From Acidobacteriota bacterium (GTDB taxonomy: Bacteria; Acidobacteriota; Terriglobia; Terriglobales; Acidobacteriaceae), in NCBI GenBank assembly GCA_021781255.1, contig JAJXXG010000367.1:1-19165 (forward strand): DNA of 19,165 nt, given 5' to 3'. This document shows positions 7,417 through 14,863 of this stretch, one piece after another. How positions within the stretch are numbered: position 1 is the first letter of the stretch; each line of letters starts with the position of its first letter. The notes below the pieces were generated by a model that saw only the letters and a program-made list of their open reading frames with translations, was not told the origin of the DNA and did no database searches. Position numbers and translations under genes: made by a program.

Positions 7417-10400
7417 ATGGGATGGAAATGCCCGGCCGCGCTGGAGATGCACTTGGGCAAAAGATGGATGCGAATCGGCGGGCTTGGCGCCCTGGTTCTG
7501 TTTGCAGCGGCAACTGCGGTGGCGGGCGCTGAGCCAGGCTATAACCCGGAGGCAATCCGGCTGAACAATCGCGGCGTGGCCCTGATGGGCCAGCAGTTCA
7601 CGGAGAAGGCCGCGGAGGCATTTGCCCAGGCGTTCCAGAAGGACCCGAAGATGGCCCAGGCGGCCATTAACGAGGGCATTGCCCTGATGACCCTGCAGAA
7701 GCTGGACGATGCCAAGAAGTATCTGCACCAGGCCATCCAGCTTGCCCCGGACAATCCGCAGGCCTGGTACAACCTGGGGCTGGCGCAGCACGCGGACAAC
7801 GAACTGGACACGGCGCTTGCCAGCTTTCAGCAGGCGACGAAGCTGGATCCCCGGGACGTGGACTCCTACTACTTTGAGGGCGTGTGCTACCAGGAGATGA
7901 AGGAGTACGACAAGGCGATCGTGGTGCTGAAGCAGGCGCTGGCCATCAACGCCCTGCACGCCTCGTCGGAGTTTGCGATGGCGCGGGCATTGCAGCGCTC
8001 CGGGCACACGCAGGAGGCGCGGGTCCACTTCAAGCTCTTCCAGCACATGACCACCACCAAGATCTCCGCCGCAATCGGGCTGGCGTATGGAGAGCAGGGA
8101 CATTACTCGACCGTGACGCCGGTGGAGGAGCCTCAGGCAATCGAGCGGCAGATGATTCCGGTAAAGCTCGAAGCGCAGAGCATGTTGCCCGCTGCATCCA
8201 AGACACGGGCTTCCGCAGGCAGCGAAACCGGCGGTGCCTGCATGATGGATACCACCGGATCGGGATCGATGGATCTGATTCTGCTGCAGAGCGGCGAGCA
8301 GGCAATTGCCGTGCTGCACCGCAAGAGCGACGGCTCCTTTGAGGAACTGGATGCGGCGGCCGAGGGGCTGAAGCTGCAGGGGCATGCGGTGGCCTGCACC
8401 GTGGGCGACTTTGACGCCGATAATCTGAACGATCTGGCTGTTGCGACGGACGATGGAGTGCGGCTCTTTCACAATCTGGGCAAGGGCAAGTTTGAGGATG
8501 TGACGGCAGCCGCGGGACTGAGCGCGCGGAATCGGCCTACAGGAATCTCGTTTGTGGACTTTGACCACGACGGCGACCTGGACCTGTTTGTGACCGGGCA
8601 GCCGCTCCAGGCTGGTGGCGAAGACAACGTTTTGTGGAGGAACAACGGTAACAAGACGTTTACAGAATGGACCGAGCCCGCGGGCTTTGGCGGCGCCAGC
8701 GCAACCGCAGCGGTGATTCTTACCGACTTTAATAACGATCGCGCGGTGGATATTGCCACAACGGGTGAGGCGGCCTCGCCGCTGATCTACGTGAATCCGC
8801 GCGAAGGGAAGTATCCCACGCAGCCGCTGTATGATGCGAAGCTGCCGGCCACGGAGGGAATTGCCGTGCTGGACTTCGACAAGGACGGCTGGATGGACAT
8901 TGCGGTGACGCATGCCGGAGCGCCCGGCGTTACGCTGTGGCGCAACGTGCCCGGCCCCAACAACGTGGGCCGGCGCTTTGAGCGGGTTGCGTTGAGCACT
9001 TCAGGTGTTTTGCGGGCCTGGGGACTGACTCCGGTCGACATCGACAATGATGGCTGGGTGGACCTGGCGGCGATTGTGCAGACCAAGGCGGGTGCTCGCG
9101 TGTGCGTCTGGCGGAATCGCGGGGATGGAACGTTTGAGGATGTGAGCCGCTCGCTGGGGCTGGACCGTGTGAAGCTCGATGATGCTCGGGGACTGATTGC
9201 GGCTGATGTGGATGGAGATGGCGCGCCGGACCTGATTGTGACCCAGGCGAAGGCGTCGCCCGTGCTGCTGCGCAATGTGGGCGGCAACAAGAACCACTTT
9301 GTGCGGCTTGACCTGAGCGGCTACGCGGATAACAAGACGGCTATTGGCGCGAAGGTAGAGATCTTTGCCAGCGGACAGTGGCAGAAGTGGGAGCTGGCAG
9401 GCGCTTCGGGTTACCAGACGCAGGCTCCGCCTCAGGTTCTTATCGGCCTGGGCAAGGCGGAAAGCATCGACCTGCTGCGGATACTGTGGCCCACGGGTGT
9501 GCTGCAGGATGAGATTGATCTGCCGCATACGCAGGTTATTGCCATGAAGGAAGCGGATCGCCGAGGCAGTTCCTGCCCGGTGCTGTTCGCATGGAATGGC
9601 AAACACTACAAGCTGGTTACGGACGTGATCGGCGCGGGTGTTGTGGGCCACTGGTTCACCCCGACGCGGCGCAATACACCGAATCCGAGCGAGTGGATCA
9701 AGGTGGATGGCGATGCGGCGGTTCCGGTGAAGGGCAGACTGAGCCTGCGCTTTATTGAGCCGATGGAAGAGGTGAACTACATTGACCAGTTGCGGCTGGT
9801 GGCGGTGGACCATCCGGGGAATGTGGAAGTGAATCCCGACGAAAAGTTCCTGGACGATCCTCCGTTTGCCTCGGGGCGCGTGGTGGCGTCAGAGAGTGCT
9901 CGCCTGCCGGTGGGCGCCTGGGATGGCGACGGCCGCGATGTTCTGCCGGAGCTGAGCCGGCGCGATCACAGGTTTGCAAGCGGGTTCAAGCCGTTGCCGT
10001 ACGACGGCTTTGCCAACCTGCACAACCTGACCCTGGATCTGGGCAATGTTCAGCCGGGAGTGCCGCTGCGACTGCTGATGACGGGGTATGTGAACTACTT
10101 CAGCGCGACCTCGCTTTATGCGGCATGGCAGGCCGGCGTGAAGCCGATCTCGCCTTACGTGGAGGCGGAGCTGCCGGATGGAACATGGCAGCGCGTACCC
10201 GGCGATGCAGGCTTCCCGGCAGGCCTGGAACGCACGATTGTTGTGGACCTGACCGGCAAGTTGCCCGCGGGAACGCGGCGCATCCGGCTGGTGAGCAACC
10301 TGGAGATTTACTGGGACCAGGTGTTGGTTGATAACCACGCGGATGCTGAGGCCCGAACCACCGAGGTGCCGCTGGCCATGGCGACGGAGCAGTTCCGCGG

Positions 10401-10914
10401 CTATCCAAAGCAGACGGAAGGCAGCAGCCCGGGCGATCTGGACTATGACTATGATCGCGTGAGCCTGACGGGACCGTTCCAGCACCAGCGCGGCAGCTAC
10501 ACCCGCCTGGGCGACGTGACGGAACTGGTGAAGGGCGTGGATGATCGCTACGCCATCTTTGGCAGCGGCGAAGAGATTGCGACGGAGTTCGATGTGAGCA
10601 AGCTGCCGGCGCTGCCCGCGGGCTGGAAGCGCGATTACTTCTTCTATGCCAATGGCTACGTGAAGGATATGGATTGGTGGGATGCGTCGCCGTACACCGT
10701 GGCGCAGCTGCCATTCCACACGATGAGCTCGTATCCGTATCCGGCAAGCGAGAAGTTCCCGGATGACGCGGATGCGCTGAACTATCAGTTGAACTGGAAC
10801 GACCGCTTTGATACGGGCGAGCCGGTTCGTTCCTATCGATTCGATTACCGGGTTCTGCCTTCCACGCCCAGCGATGATGCGCTGCCGATGCCGAGTGCAG
10901 CGGCGCATCCGTAG
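7417..10914 (+). CDS. Exported TPR / FG-GAP (VCBS) / ASPIC-UnbV multidomain protein
   Basis: A protein of 1165 aa from the ATG at 7417, which has AGAGGG about 12 nt upstream; ATGs at 7447 and 7468 also leave a usable signal peptide (RIGGLGALVLFAAATAVAGA). Domains in order: about four to five TPR units (42-213, e.g. NPQAWYNLGLAQHADNELDT); FG-GAP blades (about 275-625) with calcium-type loops such as DFDHDGDLDL, DFDKDGWMDI, DIDNDGWVDL and DVDGDGAPDL; an ASPIC/UnbV domain (about 627-708, KTAIGAKVEIF and ILWPTGVLQDEIDLP); then about 450 aa with no domain I can name, including WNGKHYKLVTDVIGAGVVG, DRYAIFGSGEEI and LPALPAGWKRDYFFYANGY. It probably forms a periplasmic or outer-surface propeller for protein or ligand binding. 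No catalytic or haem motif is seen. Divergent from the sugar operon, and 59 bp before the amidase. Confidence 0.88.
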   Translation: MGWKCPAALEMHLGKRWMRIGGLGALVLFAAATAVAGAEPGYNPEAIRLNNRGVALMGQQFTEKAAEAFAQAFQKDPKMAQAAINEGIALMTLQKLDDAKKYLHQAIQLAPDNPQAWYNLGLAQHADNELDTALASFQQATKLDPRDVDSYYFEGVCYQEMKEYDKAIVVLKQALAINALHASSEFAMARALQRSGHTQEARVHFKLFQHMTTTKISAAIGLAYGEQGHYSTVTPVEEPQAIERQMIPVKLEAQSMLPAASKTRASAGSETGGACMMDTTGSGSMDLILLQSGEQAIAVLHRKSDGSFEELDAAAEGLKLQGHAVACTVGDFDADNLNDLAVATDDGVRLFHNLGKGKFEDVTAAAGLSARNRPTGISFVDFDHDGDLDLFVTGQPLQAGGEDNVLWRNNGNKTFTEWTEPAGFGGASATAAVILTDFNNDRAVDIATTGEAASPLIYVNPREGKYPTQPLYDAKLPATEGIAVLDFDKDGWMDIAVTHAGAPGVTLWRNVPGPNNVGRRFERVALSTSGVLRAWGLTPVDIDNDGWVDLAAIVQTKAGARVCVWRNRGDGTFEDVSRSLGLDRVKLDDARGLIAADVDGDGAPDLIVTQAKASPVLLRNVGGNKNHFVRLDLSGYADNKTAIGAKVEIFASGQWQKWELAGASGYQTQAPPQVLIGLGKAESIDLLRILWPTGVLQDEIDLPHTQVIAMKEADRRGSSCPVLFAWNGKHYKLVTDVIGAGVVGHWFTPTRRNTPNPSEWIKVDGDAAVPVKGRLSLRFIEPMEEVNYIDQLRLVAVDHPGNVEVNPDEKFLDDPPFASGRVVASESARLPVGAWDGDGRDVLPELSRRDHRFASGFKPLPYDGFANLHNLTLDLGNVQPGVPLRLLMTGYVNYFSATSLYAAWQAGVKPISPYVEAELPDGTWQRVPGDAGFPAGLERTIVVDLTGKLPAGTRRIRLVSNLEIYWDQVLVDNHADAEARTTEVPLAMATEQFRGYPKQTEGSSPGDLDYDYDRVSLTGPFQHQRGSYTRLGDVTELVKGVDDRYAIFGSGEEIATEFDVSKLPALPAGWKRDYFFYANGYVKDMDWWDASPYTVAQLPFHTMSSYPYPASEKFPDDADALNYQLNWNDRFDTGEPVRSYRFDYRVLPSTPSDDALPMPSAAAHP

Positions 10915-10963
10915 TGGAAGCAACCAGCAATGCGGGATGCGCTGCTCGCGCAGCCAGATAGCG

Positions 10964-10968
10964 AGGGG
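10964..10968 (+). promoter_or_regulatory. Ribosome binding site of the amidase gene
   Basis: AGGGG sits 5 nt before the ATG at 10974 and fixes that start. The 59-bp gap after the TPR gene shows only a small 5-bp hairpin (10941-10954) and no terminator, so the two genes may share a transcript. Confidence 0.6.
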
Positions 10969-10973
10969 TAGCG

Positions 10974-12383
10974 ATGAGTGAACTGGTGCTGCGGTCCGCG
11001 ATGGAGCAGCTGGCGCTGCTGCGCTCGGGCGAGATATCCGTTGAGGAACTGGCGGAAGCGCATATTCGGCAGATTGAAAGGCTGAATCCGCAGCTGAACG
11101 CACTGGTGGACTATGACGCCAATCGGGTGCGCGTGCAGGCCCGGCAGATGGATGAGGCTCAAGGCGCGCGTGGTCCGCTGCATGGACTGCCGGTAACGGT
11201 GAAGTCGTCCATTGCCACGGCCGGTTATCGCTGCGAGATTGGCAGCTTGCTGCACAAGGGCGAGGTGCCGCGGGAAGATGCCGTGGCCGTGGCCAGGCTG
11301 CGCGCGGCCGGAGCGCTGATTCTGGGCACGACCAACTGCCCGGAGTTCCTGATGGCCTACGAGACGTCGAACCTGCTGTACGGGACCACGAGGAATCCGT
11401 GGGACCTGGATCGCTCACCGGGCGGATCGAGCGGCGGCGAGTCGGCGGCCATTGCCGCGGGCATGTCTGCAGCCGGGCTGGGCAGCGACAGCGGCGGTTC
11501 CGTGCGCATTCCCGCGCACTTTACAGGCATCTGCTCACTGAAGCCCACGCCGGGCCGCTTTCCGGGACGCGGGCACCTGCCGCCCTGTGTCGGCCCTTTC
11601 TCCGTGCTCGGCGCCATTGGGCCAATGGCCCGAACCATGACGGACGTGGCGCTTCTGTTTCGCGTGCTCGGCGGGCAGGATTTGTGCGATCCATCCAGTC
11701 CTCCCATTCCGTGGCGTGAGCGGCCGCTTGAAGAACTGCGCAGCCAGACCATCGGCTTCTTTGAGGACGACGGCCTGGTTCCTGTGACTCCGGAGACGCG
11801 CGCTGCCGTGAATGCGGCTGCGACGGTGCTGCGCGAGGCAGGCTTCCGCGTGGAGCCCATCCGGATGCGCGCGCTGGAGCCGCTGCGCAAGCTGTGGTGG
11901 AAGCTGTTTGTGCAATGCGGAGCCATGTTCTATGCGCCAGCGATTCGCGGCAAAGAACAGCAATTGAGCCCCATCTTCCGCGAGTTTCTTGAGATTGCCG
12001 GATCGGTACCGCCGTTTTCGCCGGCGCAGTTGCTGGACGCATGGGCGGAACTCGACCTGCTGCGCAGTAAGGCACTGAACGAGATGCGCGCGCACCCGGT
12101 GCTGCTGTGCCCGGTGGCCAGCGTTCCGGCGATTCGGCATGGGGAGCGTGCGTGGAGCGTGGAAGGCCGCACTGTTTCCTATCTGGATGCCGTGCGGCAC
12201 ACGCAGTGGTTCAATACGCTGGCCGCGCCCGCGGCCGTTGTTCCGGTTGGCCACTCGCCGGAGGGATTGCCCATCGGCGTGCAGATTGTTGCGCGTCCGT
12301 ATGAGGATGAGACGGCGCTTGGCATTGCAGCTATTGTGGATGCTGAGTTTGGGTACCGGCCGCCTCCGATGGCGCGTATGTGA
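10974..12383 (+). CDS. Amidase-signature family hydrolase
   Basis: A protein of 469 aa, normal for the family. The Ser-cisSer-Lys triad is present at K77 (GLPVTVKSS), S152 (SPGGSSGGESAA) and S176 (GLGSDSGGSVRIPAHF), with the same 75- and 24-residue spacings as in fatty acid amide hydrolase, followed by TGICSLKPTPGRFPG. The GGSSGGE form with Glu resembles the FAAH-like branch more than GatA. The N-terminal helix region has INALVDYD-type family sequence (RLNPQLNALVDYDANRVR). It hydrolyses a carboxamide; the substrate is unknown. There is no signal peptide, so it is cytoplasmic. It is not GatA by context, since no gatB or gatC is nearby. It follows the TPR/ASPIC gene and is separated from the next gene by 131 bp of palindrome-rich DNA, which likely ends its transcription unit. 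Confidence 0.92.
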   Translation: MSELVLRSAMEQLALLRSGEISVEELAEAHIRQIERLNPQLNALVDYDANRVRVQARQMDEAQGARGPLHGLPVTVKSSIATAGYRCEIGSLLHKGEVPREDAVAVARLRAAGALILGTTNCPEFLMAYETSNLLYGTTRNPWDLDRSPGGSSGGESAAIAAGMSAAGLGSDSGGSVRIPAHFTGICSLKPTPGRFPGRGHLPPCVGPFSVLGAIGPMARTMTDVALLFRVLGGQDLCDPSSPPIPWRERPLEELRSQTIGFFEDDGLVPVTPETRAAVNAAATVLREAGFRVEPIRMRALEPLRKLWWKLFVQCGAMFYAPAIRGKEQQLSPIFREFLEIAGSVPPFSPAQLLDAWAELDLLRSKALNEMRAHPVLLCPVASVPAIRHGERAWSVEGRTVSYLDAVRHTQWFNTLAAPAAVVPVGHSPEGLPIGVQIVARPYEDETALGIAAIVDAEFGYRPPPMARM

Positions 12384-12390
12384 CCTCTGT

Positions 12391-12425
12391 GGCGCGCTGC
12401 GCCAACTTGGACGAGCAGCGCTGCT
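12391..12425. other. Two adjacent hairpins after the amidase gene
   Basis: GGCGC-GCT-GCGCC (12391-12403) and the perfect 12-bp palindrome AGCAGC/GCTGCT (12414-12425) begin 8 bp past the amidase stop. Neither is followed by a U-tract, so intrinsic termination is possible but not typical. Confidence 0.35.
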
Positions 12426-12470
12426 GCGTCATCGTAGCCAAACACCTGTAGATATGCATACTTCGCGCAG

Positions 12471-12514
12471 GAAAGATGTGAGCTCCATCACATGTTTGTT
12501 CCATCTTTCGATGG
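12471..12514. repeat. Overlapping inverted repeats around the CRP-like site
   Basis: GAAAGATG (12471-12478) pairs perfectly with CATCTTTC (12502-12509), and CCATC (12501-12505) pairs with GATGG (12510-12514) across a 4-nt loop. Both share bases with each other or with the CRP-like dyad, so the three pairings cannot all form together. If transcribed, alternative leader hairpins are possible; otherwise they may be a second operator. Confidence 0.4.
12476..12493. promoter_or_regulatory. CRP/FNR-family operator (perfect TGTGA-N6-TCACA dyad)
   Basis: The 18 bp ATGTGAGCTCCATCACAT has two perfect 6-bp arms, ATGTGA (12476-12481) and TCACAT (12488-12493), with a 6-bp spacer. This is exactly the CRP consensus core TGTGA-N6-TCACA. 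It lies between the amidase and the DAHP synthase, centred at 12484.5. With class II placement (centre at -41.5) transcription would start near 12526, ahead of the GTG start at 12572. The match is seen directly; the regulator and its sign are inferred. Confidence 0.65.
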
Positions 12515-13450
12515 ATGCATGTCACACTGCCGCACGATAGTCTGACGCTTCCCCGGATTGGAGCGCAGAGGGTGCGCAGAAGTTGGCAGGAAAGGTTCGC
12601 CGAAACACCGGATGTCCTGAAGAGTTCGCGCCGGCAGCAGACGATTGTGCCGGTGTTGGATCTTGAGATAGGCGCCGATTTCGTCACAATGGCTGGGCCA
12701 TGCTCGGTGGAAACCGAGTTCCAGCTGATGGCCACCGCTCATCACGTTCGTCGCTGCGGCGCACGCATTTTGCGGGGCGGGGCCTTCAAGCCGCGCAGTT
12801 CACCGTACTCATTTCAGGGGCATGGCCTGGAAGGGCTGAAGATGCTGGCCCGCGTGCGCGACGAAAGCGGTCTGGCGATTGTGACCGAAGTGATGTCAGA
12901 GTGCGACGTGCCTTTGGTGGCGGAGTACGCGGACATCCTGCAGATCGGCACGCGCAACATGGAGAACTACGCGCTGCTGGAGGCGGCTGCGCGCTCGGGC
13001 AGGCCGATTCTGCTGAAGCGCGGCATGATGGCCACGGTGGCCGACCTGCTGCGCTCGGCGCAGTTGATTCTGGAGAACGGCAATCCCAACGTAATTCTTT
13101 GCGAGCGCGGCATTCGCACGTTTGAGACGGCGACGCGCAATACGTTTGATGTGGCGGCCATTGCGCTTCTGAAGCAGATCTCGCATCTGCCGGTGATCGC
13201 CGATCCCAGTCATGCAGCCGGATGCCGGGACCTGGTTCCCGCGCTGGCGCGCATCGCAGTCGCGGCAGGCGCGGATGGACTGCTGGTGGAGGTTCATCCC
13301 AATCCCGACAAGGCGTGGAGTGACGGAGACCAGTCCTTGGACTTTGCAGAGTTTGACGAGATGATGACGATGCTCGATCCCTATCTTGCGCTGCGTGGGC
13401 TCATGCTGTGTGAGCCGACAGGCGCACGGCCAATGGAGGCTGTTGGATGA
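12515..13450 (+). CDS. 3-deoxy-7-phosphoheptulonate synthase (DAHP synthase), type I-beta / KDO8PS-like
   Basis: The core is unmistakable: AGPCSVET (60-67, metal ligand C63), [78 protein letters not shown] (metal ligand H233) and [17 protein letters not shown]. It joins PEP and erythrose-4-phosphate to open the shikimate pathway. The longest form is 311 aa from the ATG at 12515, which has no ribosome site. A GTG at 12572 has GGAG 8 nt upstream, gives 292 aa and leaves room for a promoter below the CRP-like site, so it may be the true start. Only about 35-55 residues precede the barrel, too few for the ferredoxin-like or chorismate-mutase regulatory domains, so it may be feedback-insensitive. 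Its stop overlaps the next start as ATGA, tying it to a redox operon. Confidence 0.93.
   Translation: MHVTLPHDSLTLPRIGAQRVRRSWQERFAETPDVLKSSRRQQTIVPVLDLEIGADFVTMAGPCSVETEFQLMATAHHVRRCGARILRGGAFKPRSSPYSFQGHGLEGLKMLARVRDESGLAIVTEVMSECDVPLVAEYADILQIGTRNMENYALLEAAARSGRPILLKRGMMATVADLLRSAQLILENGNPNVILCERGIRTFETATRNTFDVAAIALLKQISHLPVIADPSHAAGCRDLVPALARIAVAAGADGLLVEVHPNPDKAWSDGDQSLDFAEFDEMMTMLDPYLALRGLMLCEPTGARPMEAVG
12560..12563 (+). promoter_or_regulatory. Ribosome binding site favouring the GTG start of DAHP synthase
   Basis: GGAG lies 8 nt before the in-frame GTG at 12572. No comparable site precedes the ATG at 12515. It argues for the 292-aa form and for a leader between the CRP-like site and the start codon. 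Confidence 0.45.
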
Positions 13451-14859
13451 AGGATCGGGCTAGGGTTGGTTGGGTTGCTGCCTGCATTGCGTTGTTGGTT
13501 CCGATGTGCGGATTTGCGCCGGATCCGGTGGAGAAGATCGGCGCGGATTTGATTGTGACCGCCGCTCCCGTGTATGAGCCGCTGGCCGAGTTGCGCGGCG
13601 GCGAGCGCTTCCCCAAGGGCGCGCAGTTGCTGCTGATCCACGACGGCAAGGCGGAGCCGCTGGTGACGGGCTTTGCCGCAACCGCGGATGCGGATGTTTA
13701 TTTCAACGGCAAGCAGGTTCTGTTTGCCGGCAAGAAAACAGAGAACGATCCCTGGCAGATTTGGGAGCTGACGCTCAAGGATCATTCGGTTCGCAAGGTG
13801 ATTACGACGGCGACGGATGCGGTGAGGCCGCTCTACCTGCCCGGCGCGCGCATGGTGTGGGCGCAGCGCACGGCGCATGGATTCGAACTGCAGTCCGCGG
13901 ACGATGGTCACCTGCTGAACTACATCATGCTGAATCCGACGGGCGGTCCGGGGATTACGCCGCTGACGTATCTGCACACGAGCGCGTTTCCGGTGAACGT
14001 TCTGGAGGACGGGCGGATCCTGTTCGAGTCAGGTTACCCGCTTGGCTCCGGTACGACGCCGGAGTTGTACCTGGTTTACGCGGATGGTTCGGGCGTGGAG
14101 TCCTATCGTTGCGATCACGGGCAGGCACGCTGGGGTGGCGCGCAGGTGGCTTCAGGCGATGTGGTGTTTACGCAGGGGCACTCGCTGGCTCGGTTTACCT
14201 CGCCGCTGGCGCACGAAGAAAAGATCACGACACCGCGAGGCGAGTTTGCGGGCGCGATTACGGAAACCTCCGATGGCGAGTGGCTGGTGAGCGCACGTAC
14301 GGCGGCGACATCACCTTACGAGATCCGGCTATGGAAGCCCGGAACTGCCACGATGCAGACGATTGTCAGTGAGCCGGGAAAGAATCTGCTGGAGCCGGTG
14401 GTGGTTGCGCGCCGTACCGTGCCGCGTCGTCACCCTTCGGGTTTGCATCCGTGGGATTACGCCAACGTGCTGGCGCTGGATGCGAGGCTCTCGCGCGACG
14501 GAGCGCTGAAGGGCACGCCAGAGCGGGTGCGGCTGGAGGCGCAGGATGACAAGGGCCATGCGGTTGCGATGGGCACAGCGCCGGTGGAGAAAGATGGCTC
14601 CTTCTTTGTGCAGGTGCCGGGCGACAGGCCGATCCGCTTTGCCCTGCTGGACGCGAAGGGGGTTGTACTGCGGCAGCAGAAGGGGTGGTTGTGGATTCGT
14701 GGCGGGGAGCAGCGCATCTGCGTGGGATGCCATACGGGGCCGGAGCGTTCCTCTGAGAATCGAGTGCCCGCCGTGTTGCTGCGCACCACAACGCCGGTTG
14801 ATCTTACGCATGCCGTACAGGCAGGTGCGTCGCAGCCAATGACATCGGGGGGACACTGA
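13447..14859 (+). CDS. HzsA-related exported propeller protein with one c-type haem
   Basis: A protein of 470 aa. The ATG overlaps the DAHP synthase stop (ATGA) and has GGAGG 7 nt upstream. A hydrophobic signal-like start ([17 protein letters not shown]) precedes WD40/PD40-like blades (about 35-330: [67 protein letters not shown]). The C-terminal part reads [20 protein letters not shown], then [20 protein letters not shown] and the haem site CVGCH (425-429), then NRVPAVLLR. This order matches the propeller plus middle haem domain of hydrazine synthase alpha (HzsA, about 800 aa). The second, bis-His haem domain of HzsA is absent. Likely periplasmic redox protein. HzsA-related proteins also occur outside anammox bacteria, so hydrazine chemistry should not be assumed. 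Confidence 0.82.
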   Translation: MKDRARVGWVAACIALLVPMCGFAPDPVEKIGADLIVTAAPVYEPLAELRGGERFPKGAQLLLIHDGKAEPLVTGFAATADADVYFNGKQVLFAGKKTENDPWQIWELTLKDHSVRKVITTATDAVRPLYLPGARMVWAQRTAHGFELQSADDGHLLNYIMLNPTGGPGITPLTYLHTSAFPVNVLEDGRILFESGYPLGSGTTPELYLVYADGSGVESYRCDHGQARWGGAQVASGDVVFTQGHSLARFTSPLAHEEKITTPRGEFAGAITETSDGEWLVSARTAATSPYEIRLWKPGTATMQTIVSEPGKNLLEPVVVARRTVPRRHPSGLHPWDYANVLALDARLSRDGALKGTPERVRLEAQDDKGHAVAMGTAPVEKDGSFFVQVPGDRPIRFALLDAKGVVLRQQKGWLWIRGGEQRICVGCHTGPERSSENRVPAVLLRTTTPVDLTHAVQAGASQPMTSGGH

Positions 14860-14863
14860 GGGC

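Noticed and set aside
7306..8913. Very long minus-strand open frame continuing upstream of the dehydratase
   Set aside because: It is antisense to the TPR/FG-GAP gene, has His/Arg-rich low-information sequence, and joins the real gene only because the GC-rich antisense frame lacks stops.
10941..10954. GCTGC-TCGC-GCAGC hairpin between the TPR gene and the amidase as a terminator
   Set aside because: Only a 5-bp stem with no U-tract.
9889..11418. 509-codon minus-strand open frame
   Set aside because: Antisense to the TPR/ASPIC and amidase genes, which have clear domains; its Ser/Arg/Pro-rich translation shows no motif.
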